From NCBI GenBank assembly GCA_963665155.2, contig OY761986.2, forward strand, positions 1 through 64,000: a DNA stretch of 64,000 nt. Direction: 5' to 3'. The position numbers and the translations under genes were made by a program. Shown piece by piece: positions 48,944 through 57,282 of this stretch. Numbering within the stretch: the stretch's first letter is position 1; every line of letters starts with the position of its first letter. Under the pieces are notes generated by a model. The model was not told the origin of the DNA. It did no database searches and was given only the letters and a program-made list of their open reading frames with translations. The stretch is from UBA1141 sp963665155 (GTDB taxonomy: Bacteria > Chloroflexota > Dehalococcoidia > Lucifugimonadales > UBA3495).

Positions 48944-49563
48944 CTGCCGGGTTCCCTCCGGCAGTTGTCGGCGTCCTCGCCGCTGGCCCGCTCAACGACG
49001 CCGCAGAGGGTCCCGTGGACTCCCTCGATGACCCATCCGGCGAAGGCCCTCGCCCAGCGCGCCGGGCTGAGCGCGGACAGAATCTTGTCCCAGATGCGCC
49101 CCGGCTGGTGGATGGGGACGACGGCGTAGTACTCGCCCCTCCTGCCGTCCTCGGCCACCGCCAGCATGACCAGCAGGTAGGCCCGGTCGCGGTCGAGGTC
49201 GGGGTGCTCGTCCAGGTCGGGGTACTCCCAGGAATACTCCCAGCCGTCTGAGCGTTTCTTCTCTCCGCCCCTGACCGGGTACATGGCGCTTATCCAGTCG
49301 CCGGTGTCGGCGTCGCGGACGGCGTAGAAGAGGTCGGCGATCTTCCGGTCGAAGATGGGCCGGGCGACGAACTCGCCGCCGCCCTTCCGCTCCACGAAGT
49401 CCCGGTCGGCGTTGACGAGGGTTATCTCATCGCCGGGCGGGGCTTGGGCCAGGGCTAAGTTGCTTGCGGGGATGGCCAACAGCGCCGCCAAAAGCAGCGC
49501 GGCTGACAGGGGTAAGAGCCGTCTTATCGACCGGAGTCTTGCTTCCAAGGCCAACTCGTTCAC
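48940..49563 (-). CDS. Exported protein of the conjugation operon, unknown family
   Basis: 207 residues from a GTG start at 49563. A signal peptide or N-terminal anchor is clear (LLPLSAALLLAALLAIPASN, then ALA-QAPPG). The mature part is acidic and beta-rich (DADTGDWISAMYPVRGGEKK), with two late cysteines (GTLCGV ... DNCRRE) that could form a disulfide. It is the first gene of the leftward transfer operon, next to the control region. Function unknown. Confidence 0.65.
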   Translation of the reverse strand: MNELALEARLRSIRRLLPLSAALLLAALLAIPASNLALAQAPPGDEITLVNADRDFVERKGGGEFVARPIFDRKIADLFYAVRDADTGDWISAMYPVRGGEKKRSDGWEYSWEYPDLDEHPDLDRDRAYLLVMLAVAEDGRRGEYYAVVPIHQPGRIWDKILSALSPARWARAFAGWVIEGVHGTLCGVVERASGEDADNCRREPGR

Positions 49564-49648
49564 CTCTCTTCCGTTCGCCGCGATTCATCGGACCGCGGCA
49601 GTCGCAAAAAAGTGTGAACAAATCAAACGAGAAAAAAGACCCCTCATA

Positions 49649-49712
49649 GCTCTGCGCAAGGATGCGGGGCGTTACGGGCCGTTCCCCCGTGGCTCTGCGC
49701 AGGGATGCGGGG
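49649..49712. repeat. Pair of 21-bp direct repeats
   Basis: GCTCTGCGCA(A/G)GGATGCGGG(G) occurs at 49649-49669 and 49692-49712 with 20 of 21 bases identical, 43 bases apart centre to centre (about four helical turns). Such spacing suits binding of one protein on one face of the DNA, as for an operator or iterons. Confidence 0.75.
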
Positions 49713-49851
49713 GGCTATAGACCCTCTTTTTTTCGGCCCCTTTCGTGCAGTATTGGGGGTGTACAGGAGTTTGAGTTTGGTAACAGAATGGCCAGAGTCG
49801 TGATTTCGTAGCTGGAACAGGGGTAAATCGCCCCCCTACAGGAGGTAATCA

Positions 49852-49947
49852 GTGAACACTTTCAGTAAGAGTACGTTCCGGACTGCAATGACATCGCCAA
49901 ACGTGGAGCATGACATCGGCGGGACCGTGGGAGCGGCCTCTCAATGA
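49852..49947 (+). CDS. Possible 31-residue leader-like small protein
   Basis: A GTG at 49852 follows AGGAGGTAATCA, the best ribosome site in the region, and opens a 31-codon frame (NTFSKSTFRTAMTSPNVEHD...). It ends at a TGA that overlaps another ATG. It precedes the divergent DNA-binding gene by about 130 bases. Unknown function; may be a leader or chance. Confidence 0.3.
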   Translation: MNTFSKSTFRTAMTSPNVEHDIGGTVGAASQ

Positions 49948-50079
49948 CATCAGGCCCCGGAAAAGGCGCTTGAAGCGGGGGTGCGTTACGGCTCCCAAAA
50001 CGCGGCAATAGACCGGGGAAAAGGCCGGACCGCATCTGACCGGAAACTCAGGTGAAGTCTTGGGAAGGAGAAAAGAGCC

Positions 50080-50930
50080 ATGAAGACGACCGAACACGGC
50101 ATCGAAGACAGCAAAGACGTGGAGAACGTCTATCACATGTGGCTCATGGCGCTGCTGAAAGAGCTGGTGCGGGACAAGGGCTTCAAGAGCGCGGCGCGGG
50201 TGCTGGAGCTAGACCAGCGGACGGTGGCCGAGAGCGCGAAGACGGGGCAGCTGTCACGGCGGGTGCGGCAGGCTCTGGAGCGTGCGTTGCAGGAGGGCGT
50301 CGGCTCGGCTGCGGCCCGGCAGCGGGAGCGCAACGATAAGCTGGAGAACCGGGTCGAGGCGCTGGAGAAGGGCCACGAGGCGTTGGAGAAGGGGCACGAC
50401 GATTGGGCAAGGAGGTGCGCAGTCGAGTGGCCGCCGTCGAGGGCCGGGTCGAAGCCCTGCGTCGGGACGGCGCACAGGGGACCGGGGCCGGTCATGCCGG
50501 CGCCGGTCCCTCCCAGGCGGAAGCGGACGGCTCGGAGGCCGGTGCGTCGGGCATGGGCAGAAAACCCCCGCCGAGGCCCAGGTTGCGGCGAGAGTACCCC
50601 GACCTCGTGACCCTTGAGCCCGCCGAGGACGACGAGGAGGTGTTCGGCGATGCGTGGCCGATGATCGTCGAGTGGCGTGAGCTGAAGGCCGCGCACCCCA
50701 ACGAGGGAAAGGGCCTGTACTGGCTGCGCACCGAGGAGCGGTTCCTGGCGTTGGAGCTGGCCCTGCTCGAAGACCACGGCATGACGCTTCCCCCGGCGCG
50801 GTTTCCGCTGAGGGGTTTCGACCGCAACGGGCAGGTCAACTGGCGGCAGACGGCTCTCTTCGACACGCGGAGAGCGATCAGAAAGCGGGACCTTCTGAAC
50901 AGGCTTAGCCCCGGACTCCTGTGGCGGTAG
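50080..50930 (+). pseudogene. Helix-turn-helix / coiled-coil DNA-binding protein, frameshifted near 50400
   Basis: ATG 50080 after GGGAAGGAGAAAAGAGCC. The first frame has an HTH (KGFKSAARVLELDQRTVAES) and a coiled coil (ERNDKLENRVEALEKGHEAL). Near 50400 the frame shifts and continues (GKEVRSRVAAVEGRVEALRR ... FGDAWPMIVEWRELKAAHPN ... RAIRKRDLLNRL) to 50930. The two parts fit together as one ~280-residue protein. It is the only large gene pointing rightward in the element and probably regulates it. Confidence 0.65.
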
Positions 50931-50949
50931 CCGGGCCGGGAGTGCGAAG

Positions 50950-51395
50950 GGTTGGCCCGGATCCACTGGTACGTGTATGCAACGTTGTTCAGGCTGTCGG
51001 CGTCCATGATGCCGGACGTGGCCGCCGTCAGCGTCTGGCCGACCTGCGCCGTGCCGCTGATCGTCGGCGCGCCCGTCGCAGGGTTGTTCGCCGCCGCCAC
51101 CGTCGTCGTCGCGTCGCTCGTGAGGACCTCGTCGAAGCCGCCGCCGTCGGTGAATGACACCTCCACGCTGATCGCCGCGCCCGCGTCGGCCACGGCCAGC
51201 GTGGAGGTCATCGAGTTCGCACCCGTGATGTCGGCGCCGTCGCGCCGCCACTGATAGACGTAGCTGACACCGCTCAGCCCATCCGCGTCCGAGATGCCGC
51301 TGGTGTCAACGGTGAGCGTCTCGCCGACCAGCAACGTGCCGATGATCGTCGGCTTGCCCGTGGCCGCCGTGTTCGACCCGGTGGCGGCCGGTACT
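50950..51395 (-). pseudogene. Fragment of a surface protein with bacterial Ig-like repeats
   Basis: The minus strand encodes about one and a half repeats of the type KPTIIGTLLVGETLTVDTSG ... ISDADGLSGVSYVYQWRRDG, then NNPATGAPTISGTAQVGQTL ... TYQWIRAN. These tandem Ig-like modules occur in very large exported proteins of related bacteria. Both ends are cut: the element begins near 50945 on one side, and an unrelated gene fragment starts near 51400 on the other. Confidence 0.7.
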
Positions 51396-51401
51396 GCGGG
51401 T

Positions 51402-51722
51402 GGGAACATCGTCACTGACGCCGCCGGGCCGGAGACCTTGAGCTTCGAGGCATTGTTGCGCCTGCTGGCGTCGGCAACGGGCGTCCGATACCGGTTCGTA
51501 CATACGTCGGCGTCCCTGGGCTTGGTCCTGACCCGGCTGGTCGGCCTGATGCTGCGGGAGGTGGTGCTGAGCCGCGACGAGGTTGACGGGTTGATGGCCG
51601 GGCTGCTGACCTCCGACTGCGCCCCGACCGGCATAACCACCCTGAGTAGTAGGCTAAACGACAACGGCGACGTCCTTCTCCGCCGGCACGTGTCCGAACT
51701 CCGGCGGAACTACCGCCGGTAG
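51402..51722 (+). pseudogene. NAD(P)-binding epimerase/dehydratase-like protein, C-terminal fragment
   Basis: About 106 codons (TDAAGPETLSFEALLRLLAS, LTRLVGLMLREVVLSRDEVD, GLMAGLLTSDCAPTG, ELRRNYRR) match the C-terminal end of extended short-chain-dehydrogenase-like NAD(P)-binding proteins. The Rossmann N-terminus is absent. It abuts the Ig-like fragment on the opposite strand, so a rearrangement joined them. Confidence 0.65.
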
Positions 51723-51759
51723 ATGGCCGATGCGGTGTTCCCCTATCGGAATCGGCTAT

Positions 51760-52480
51760 CTACTGCCTTCCAAGTCCACTGCCCATGAGAACCGTACTTT
51801 TTTGTGTTGATTGAAAGACAGAGAACTCCGAGGCGCTCTCGCTGATGCGCAGCATAAGAAGGTCGCCATCATTCCAGGACTGCTCGCACACGCCCCACTT
51901 CAGAGTCCGCACGCCCAAGGCCCACAATAACCGATGCGTCTCCCATGAGTTCCGGTTGTTCCCACCAACCTCGAAGATCTGTCCTCGGAATATGGAACCT
52001 TTCGCCGCGAGTGCCACGCCCCCATTGCCCTTGGGCCAAGCTAATCCTGCCTATCGACCCTTCGGAGATAACATTGCGAGCCAGTATATGGCCGGGGTTA
52101 AACCAGAGTTCGAATCCCGTTCCCAACTTGACACCCGCCGAACGGCAAGCTCGCACCATGGATAAGGCGTCTTGAACGGTGGTAGCCTGGGGCTTTTCGG
52201 TCAGTACGTGCTTGCCCGCCCGAGCAGCCTGCAAGGTGTGCCCAGCGTGCAGTGCGTTTGGCGACGCTACAAACACAGCATCCACCCGGGAATCTTTCAG
52301 CATCTCATCCACGGAGTCGTTCGCCGCTTTGAAGTCGTGATTCTCAGCAAAGGCCTCGGCTCTTTCCTGGCTGCGACTATACACAGCTACCAGGTTCGCT
52401 CCTTTTACCAACCCCATTGCAGGCGCAACCTTTAGTTGAGGGTGCATACCCGCGCCAATCAATGCCCAACCAAAAGCCAA
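51760..52480 (-). pseudogene. Gfo/Idh/MocA-family oxidoreductase, frameshifted and truncated
   Basis: TTG start at 52480 behind ATAGGAGTTGAAAG. The Rossmann part is complete: ALIGAGMHPQLKVAPAMG, VAVYSRSQERAEAFAE, VDAVFVASPNALHAGHTL, and GKHVLTEKP with the catalytic Lys. After GDASVIVGLG (near 51920) the frame shifts, and the second frame (GVRTLKWGVCEQSW ...) ends at 51760, so about 120 C-terminal residues are missing. The product cannot fold normally. Confidence 0.75.
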
Positions 52481-52673
52481 CTTTCAACTCCTATATCGAG
52501 AGAAAAAACTCCTGCCATCTCAGTTGCCGTACCATAACATAGAGAAGCTGAAGCCTCATGTCAAACCATTAGGCGAATCAGGGGAAGCCAACCGAGATTG
52601 CCGCGCCGCTAGCCGCATCGGTGGGCGGCAGATATTGACTGCTTGGCCGACTAGTCTTACAATTAAATAGTAA

Positions 52674-52690
52674 ACCCACCCCCAGTGGGT
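52674..52690 (+). promoter_or_regulatory. Candidate CsoR operator
   Basis: ACCCAC-CCCCA-GTGGGT is a 6-bp inverted repeat with a 5-base GC-rich centre, about 80 bases upstream of the csoR-like start. It resembles the G-tract palindromes bound by CsoR-type copper repressors. An AT-rich promoter-like stretch (TACAATTAAATAG) lies just upstream. Confidence 0.5.
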
Positions 52691-52769
52691 ATGGGTTCTG
52701 ATGAACAAACAGGTAATTCCCACGTCAATAATTAAGTGCGGACCTATTCTACAAGCGAGGACATGCTCC

Positions 52770-53036
52770 ATGGCATCAGAAAGTAAGGCCGAAGCTCTCA
52801 AGCGGCTTAGCTACATAGAAGGCCACCTAACCGGTATCCGCAAGATGCTGGAAGAGGATAAGTACTGCGTGGATGTGCTAAAGCAGACCTACGCTGTAAG
52901 GCGGGCCATTGAAAAGATGGAAGGTATTCTCTTGGAAGGGCACATTCACACTTGCGTAATTGAAGGCATAAAGACCGGTCGCGAGGACGAGGTATTAGAC
53001 GAGCTGAAAGACCTGTATATTCTGGCAAATAAATGA
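52770..53036 (+). CDS. csoR: CsoR/FrmR-family metal-sensing repressor, copper type
   Basis: 88 residues from ATG 52770 (GAGGACATGCTCC upstream). The all-helical CsoR fold is visible: EALKRLSYIEGHLTGIRKML, DVLKQTYAVRRAIEKMEGIL. The copper ligands match the Cys-His-Cys pattern: Cys in DKYCVDVL (~32), His and Cys in GHIHTCVIEG. Copper binding would release DNA and induce the downstream DUF1330-copA-YHS genes. The position directly before them, and a palindrome upstream, support autoregulation. Confidence 0.88.
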   Translation: MASESKAEALKRLSYIEGHLTGIRKMLEEDKYCVDVLKQTYAVRRAIEKMEGILLEGHIHTCVIEGIKTGREDEVLDELKDLYILANK

Positions 53037-53107
53037 AAAGCCGAGCCCGCCGACCTGATTGACAGTAATGTAAAGTCATTGGCTAGGGCTAGATTTGGGA
53101 GGAAGTA

Positions 53108-53395
53108 ATGGCGGCATATGCGATTGTGGACATCGAAATAACGGACCCGGAAGCCTACGAAGAATATCGAAAACAAGTGCCGCCGCTGGTCGCTAAGTAC
53201 GGGGGCAAGTACTTGGTCCGAGGCGGTGAAATGGAAAAGGTCGAAGGCGATTGGAGCCCCACTCGTATTGTTGTGCTTGAGTTTGAAAGCATGGAGAGGG
53301 TCAAGGAGTTCTACTACTCCGAGGAGTACGAGCCGTTAAAACAAATACGTCTGAGCGCCACCAAAAGCAACATGGTATTGGTGGATGGTGTTTGA
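53108..53395 (+). CDS. DUF1330-family protein
   Basis: 95 residues behind GGGAGGAAGTA. It has the small ferredoxin-like alpha/beta barrel pattern: YAIVDIEITDPEAYEEYRKQ, KYGGKYLVRGGEMEKVEGDW, RIVVLEFESMERVKEFYYSE. Function is unknown. It lies between csoR and copA, followed by two damaged relatives, so a tandem family once stood here. Confidence 0.85.
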   Translation: MAAYAIVDIEITDPEAYEEYRKQVPPLVAKYGGKYLVRGGEMEKVEGDWSPTRIVVLEFESMERVKEFYYSEEYEPLKQIRLSATKSNMVLVDGV

Positions 53396-53435
53396 GCGTG
53401 ATGTGACGGCCAGACATTAATTGACGGGGATGATT

Positions 53436-53877
53436 ATGCCTGCGTACGTGATAGGCGACATAACGATAACAGACCCGGATACCTATGCGGAATACGCCGC
53501 AAGGGTGCCTGCAACCTGCGAGAAGTACGGCGTGAAGTACCTGGTGCGGGGGGTGGCAAGTGTGAGATAGCCGAAGGCGATTGGTTGCCCGAGCGCTTGG
53601 TGCTGGCCGAATACGAGAGTATGGAGACCATTAGAGCCTGGTACTATTCGCCCGGATACGTTCGAGAAGTACAAGGCCGGGGCACCCTCAACCATAGCCG
53701 CTTATGGAGGAAAGTATCTGGTCCGGGGAGGACAATCCCAAGTCGCCGAAGGCACATGGATTCCCAACCGGCTGGTGGTTCTGCAGTTCGAGAGCATGGA
53801 TCGACTAAAGACCTGGTATTACTCACCGGAATATTCGGAGTTGAAAAAATCCGCCAGAGCTCTTCCGATGGTAATTT
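53436..53877 (+). pseudogene. Two further DUF1330 copies, fused and frameshifted
   Basis: Copy 2 begins at ATG 53436 (AYVIGDITITDPDTYAEYAA), loses frame at a run of G near 53550, and continues as EIAEGDWLPERLVLAEYESM. Its end merges at CCCGGATAC with the middle of copy 3 (FEKYKAGAPSTIAAYGGKYL, then VAEGTWIPNRLVVLQFESMD and ELKKSARALPMVI). The same nonamer occurs in the copy 2 N-terminus, so deletion between short repeats is likely. Confidence 0.75.
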
Positions 53878-53932
53878 AATATTCGCCAATGGCGGATAAT
53901 GTCCCGGATAGTCGGCCCTTGGAATTGGGAAA

Positions 53933-56470
53933 ATGACTACAACACAGAAAGAAACTAAAAAAATTACCCTGCCGGTAGAGGGCATGACTTGCGCTTCTTG
54001 CGTGTTTCACGTGGAGGGCGCGCTAAACGGCGTGGCCGGCGTTAGCAATGCCACGGTAAACCTGGCCACGGAAAAGGCCGTGGTTGAGATTGACGACCCG
54101 AATGTACCGGTGGAGCGCCTCGCCGAAGCGGTTTCCCAGGCCGGGTACAAAATACCCTACGCCACCATGACCCTGAACATCGGCGGAATGACCTGCGCTT
54201 CCTGCGTTTACCACGTGGAATCCGCTCTTTCCAAGGTGGATGGCGTGGCTGATGCGTCGGTTAACCTGGCTACCGAAAAGGCCACCGTCAAATACTATGC
54301 GGGCGCCACCGGTCAGGAGGAATTCACATGGGCCGTGGCCGACGCCGGTTACCGGGTGGAAGGAATCGATCGTGGACTGCAAAGTGGCCGTGAAAAATTG
54401 GACCGGCTGGCAAAGGTCAAGGAAATTCGCTCCCTGCGAAACCGGGTTGCTCTGGCTGGCACCGGCGCTATACTCCTGTTTCTTGGCACCTTTGGCGGTT
54501 TCCCTTGGGTCGAGGGATTTTTAGCGCGTTCATACTATCCCTTCCTGTTGTGGGCCGTAGCAACACCGGTACAGTTTTGGGCGGGCTGGACGTTCTACTC
54601 CTCGGGTTTGCCCGCATTGCGCCACGGCACGGCCAACATGCACACCCTGATCGCCATGGGCACCAGCGTAGCCTATGCCTATAGCGTCGTGGTTATTTTG
54701 TTGGATGCTATCTCTCCTCAGGTCTTGATTGACAATGAGATCGCCACAGACGTGTATTTCGACACGGCGGCGATAATTGTCGCCTTGATCCTTGTAGGCC
54801 GCTTCTTGGAAGCCAGGGCCATGGGACGGACCTCCGAGGCGATCCGGCGTCTAATTGGCCTGCAACCCAATACCGCCCGGGTCATTCGCGACGGCCAAGA
54901 ATTGGATGTACCGGTGGAGTCGGTGGTGACGGGCGATGTGGTTCTGGTCCGGCCTGGCGAGAAGGTGCCCGTGGATGGTGAAGTAATCGAAGGATTCTCC
55001 TCGGTGGACGAGTCCATGCTCACTGGAGAGAGCATGCCGGTGGACAAGGAGCAGGGGAGCCTGGTCTACGGTGCTACGGTAAACAAACAAGGAGCGTTCC
55101 AGTTCCGCACCAGCAAGGTGGGTCAGGACACTGTGCTGTCCCAGATTATCCGGCTGGTGGAGGAGGCCCAAGGTTCAAAGGCTCCGATCCAGGGCTTGGT
55201 AGACCAAGTGGCCGCTTATTTCGTACCGGCTGTATTGGGCATAGCCTTGCTGTCCTTCCTGTTCTGGATGTTCCTTGGTCCGGCTCCTGCTCTGACTTTA
55301 GCCACATTGGTGTTTGTGACGGTGCTCATCATAGCCTGTCCCTGTGCATTGGGCCTGGCTACCCCCACGGCCATAATAGTGGGCACGGGAAAGGGCGCCG
55401 AGCACGGGGTGTTGATTCGCGGGGCTCAAGCGTTGGAGGTCACCCACCGTGTAAATACCGTAGTGCTGGACAAGACCGGGACACTTACCCTGGGTAAGCC
55501 GGTGGTTACCGATGTGATCACCGCCGCCGCACTCCCCTTGGGGATTTCGGAATTAGTCATATTGCGATTGGCGGCGTCGGCAGAACGGGTTTCCGAGCAT
55601 CCGTTGGGTCAGGCAGTGGTCCGTGAAGCCCATGAACGAGGTCTGGAATTGGTGCCGGTAGATGGCTTCCAGGCTATATCGGGGCTGGGTATAGAAGGCC
55701 GGGTCAACGGGAACGCTCTACTGGTGGGCAACTTGGCGTTGATGGAATCCGTGGGTATCCAAATGGACGGCCTGGCGGATTCAGCTAAGGAACTCGCCGA
55801 GCAAGGCAAGACGCCCATTTTTGTGGCCATAGACGGTTCCGCCGCTGGCATCATCGCTTTGGCCGACACGCTAAAGCCGGATGCCAAAGAAGGGGTCGCT
55901 AAGCTGCAACAGTTGGGCTTGGAAGTCGTGATGTTGACTGGTGACAATGCTCGGACAGCCGCCGCCGTAGCCTCGGAACTCGGCGTGGACCGGGTTGAGT
56001 CCGAGGTGCTTCCCCAAGACAAGGTGGCAGTAATCCGGGCTTTGCAGGCCGAAGGCAAGACAGTGGCCATGGTGGGGGACGGTATAAACGATGCCCCGGC
56101 CTTGGTTCAGGCCGATGTGGGCATGGCCATGGGCACCGGCACCGATGTGGCCATGGAGTCCGCTGACATTACGCTCATGCGAGGTAATGTGGGTGGTGTG
56201 CTAACAGCCTTCCACTTGAGCCGGCAGACGATCCGGACCATCAAGCAAAACCTTTTCTGGGCCTTCTTCTATAATGTGATGCTAATCCCAGTGGCGGCCG
56301 GAGTCTTGTACCCGTTGTTCGACGCTTTTGGCGGTGTGCCGGGCAATTTGGAGTACTTCTTCGGAGACCGAGGGTTCTTGAACCCAGTTCTGGCAGCCAT
56401 GGCCATGGCTTTGAGTTCCGTGACCGTAGTGTCCAATTCCCTGCGGCTGCGCGGGATCAAAGTTCTTTAG
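53933..56470 (+). CDS. copA: Copper-translocating P-type ATPase
   Basis: 845 residues, P1B-1 type. Two N-terminal heavy-metal domains each carry GMTCASC (residues ~17-23 and ~86-92). Eight membrane helices are interspersed. The transport motif CPCALG lies in helix 6 (~residue 478), the phosphorylation motif DKTGTLT follows (~530), then SEHPLG and GDGINDAP. It exports Cu(I) from the cytoplasm at the cost of ATP. It is preceded by csoR and DUF1330 genes and followed by a YHS/His-rich protein, forming a copper resistance unit. Confidence 0.95.
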   Translation: MTTTQKETKKITLPVEGMTCASCVFHVEGALNGVAGVSNATVNLATEKAVVEIDDPNVPVERLAEAVSQAGYKIPYATMTLNIGGMTCASCVYHVESALSKVDGVADASVNLATEKATVKYYAGATGQEEFTWAVADAGYRVEGIDRGLQSGREKLDRLAKVKEIRSLRNRVALAGTGAILLFLGTFGGFPWVEGFLARSYYPFLLWAVATPVQFWAGWTFYSSGLPALRHGTANMHTLIAMGTSVAYAYSVVVILLDAISPQVLIDNEIATDVYFDTAAIIVALILVGRFLEARAMGRTSEAIRRLIGLQPNTARVIRDGQELDVPVESVVTGDVVLVRPGEKVPVDGEVIEGFSSVDESMLTGESMPVDKEQGSLVYGATVNKQGAFQFRTSKVGQDTVLSQIIRLVEEAQGSKAPIQGLVDQVAAYFVPAVLGIALLSFLFWMFLGPAPALTLATLVFVTVLIIACPCALGLATPTAIIVGTGKGAEHGVLIRGAQALEVTHRVNTVVLDKTGTLTLGKPVVTDVITAAALPLGISELVILRLAASAERVSEHPLGQAVVREAHERGLELVPVDGFQAISGLGIEGRVNGNALLVGNLALMESVGIQMDGLADSAKELAEQGKTPIFVAIDGSAAGIIALADTLKPDAKEGVAKLQQLGLEVVMLTGDNARTAAAVASELGVDRVESEVLPQDKVAVIRALQAEGKTVAMVGDGINDAPALVQADVGMAMGTGTDVAMESADITLMRGNVGGVLTAFHLSRQTIRTIKQNLFWAFFYNVMLIPVAAGVLYPLFDAFGGVPGNLEYFFGDRGFLNPVLAAMAMALSSVTVVSNSLRLRGIKVL

Positions 56471-56660
56471 ACAACATTTTCAACCTGAACCGGACATGCA
56501 GCATTATTCCGTAGGGGCCGTTAGCGAACCTACCCCAAGGGCGTGTAATCAGCGCAGGTAAGACCACCCGTCGTTGAACTTGCAATCTATCTGAGGAGTG
56601 GTGGTTGAAGAGGGTGGGATCTATTCCTATCCCGTCCACCCAATCTAGGAGAGAAAGTTA

Positions 56661-56948
56661 ATGGCTACGGCAGTTGACCTGATTTGCAACATGGATGTGG
56701 ATACCGACAACCCACCGGGCGGGCAGAGCGAGCATCAGGGCACCACATATTATTTCTGCGCTCCGGGATGTAGGGTCGCTTTCGAGAAAGACCCGGAAAA
56801 GTACCTGGCGGATGACTGGGAAGGGATTAATATGGAGCCCCAGCACGAGGGGCACGACCATGCGGGACATCACCACGAAGAGCACCAACACGCAACGCCC
56901 GAAAAGAAAGGCTCTTTTTTGTCGAGGCTATTTGGGAAAGGTTCTTAA
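56661..56948 (+). CDS. YHS-domain protein with histidine-rich tail
   Basis: 95 residues behind AGGAGAGAAAGTTA. The YHS fold is seen in DLICNMDVDTDNPPGGQSEH and YYFCAPGCRVAFEKDPEKYL, with three Cys. A flexible segment rich in His (HEGHDHAGHHHEEHQH) follows, then a short basic helix. It most likely binds copper or zinc and buffers or hands metal to CopA. The gene lies 190 bases after copA. Confidence 0.85.
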   Translation: MATAVDLICNMDVDTDNPPGGQSEHQGTTYYFCAPGCRVAFEKDPEKYLADDWEGINMEPQHEGHDHAGHHHEEHQHATPEKKGSFLSRLFGKGS

Positions 56949-57282
56949 GGTCCCGTGAACAAAATGCCTGTGCCCTAGTCTTAGTGATATATACACCAGA
57001 CTACCCCGACGAGGTCGAGAATCTAGAAGGAATCGGATCTCAGGGCTAACCGGGGCGCTACCAATGAAAGGCTCCAAGCGTTCGGTGAGCAGCGCCTTTC
57101 GTTAGACTGCCGGGTGTGATTAGGCGTAAACCATTCGTTAGGCTTGCGCCGTTCGTGGCGAGCCTGTCGAACCATCGCTCTACGAAACACCCTTCGACTG
57201 GATCAGGGCGAACGGTCTCGGACCCTATATTCGCTCTTGGTGAGCCTGAGCCTGTAGAACCAGATTATCAAATAGTGCCTAG
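56949..57282. other. Intergenic region with REP-like repeats
   Basis: No gene is seen between the YHS gene and the IS701 copy. The right half holds the palindromic repeats at 57149-57261. Confidence 0.45.
57149..57261. repeat. REP-like palindromic repeats
   Basis: CCGTTCGTGGCGAGCCTGTC...GAACC (57149-57174) and CCCTTCGACTGGATCAGGGC...GAACGG (57190-57215) are imperfect inverted copies that can form a hairpin. A third partial copy (TGAGCCTGAGCCTGTAGAACC) lies at 57241-57261. They resemble the dispersed TTCGACAGGCTCAGG-type repeats found between genes in many bacteria. Confidence 0.7.

Larger units (their letters stand above)
49564..50079. promoter_or_regulatory. Divergent control region of the element
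   Basis: A 516-base gap between the leftward transfer operon and the rightward DNA-binding gene. It holds the 21-bp direct repeats at 49649-49712, an inverted pair of A/T-rich segments around them (aaaaaagaccc / gaccctcttttttt), three copies of ATGACATC (near 49887, 49910 and 49944), and a short frame with an ideal ribosome site (49852). This is the likely site of transcriptional control, and possibly of replication or transfer initiation. Confidence 0.55.
35069..50945 (-). mobile_element. Integrative conjugative element, degraded, ends rearranged
   Basis: A block visibly more GC-rich than both flanks, with genes almost all on the minus strand. It contains a serine recombinase at the left end, cargo, a replication-relaxation gene, and a type IV secretion set (coupling ATPase, VirB4, VirB2-like, VirB3/PrgI-like and VirB6/TrbL-like). 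A divergent DNA-binding gene lies at the right. The recombinase is cut at its C-terminus, and both outer flanks are gene fragments. No matching attachment-site repeat was found by eye, so the ends have probably been altered. The exact right boundary (about 50,930-50,960) is inferred from where the Ig-like fragment begins. Confidence 0.75.

Noticed and set aside
49852..50079. A longer protein gene in the control region of the element
   Set aside because: Only very short frames exist (31 and 9 codons); the rest is non-coding in all frames with starts.
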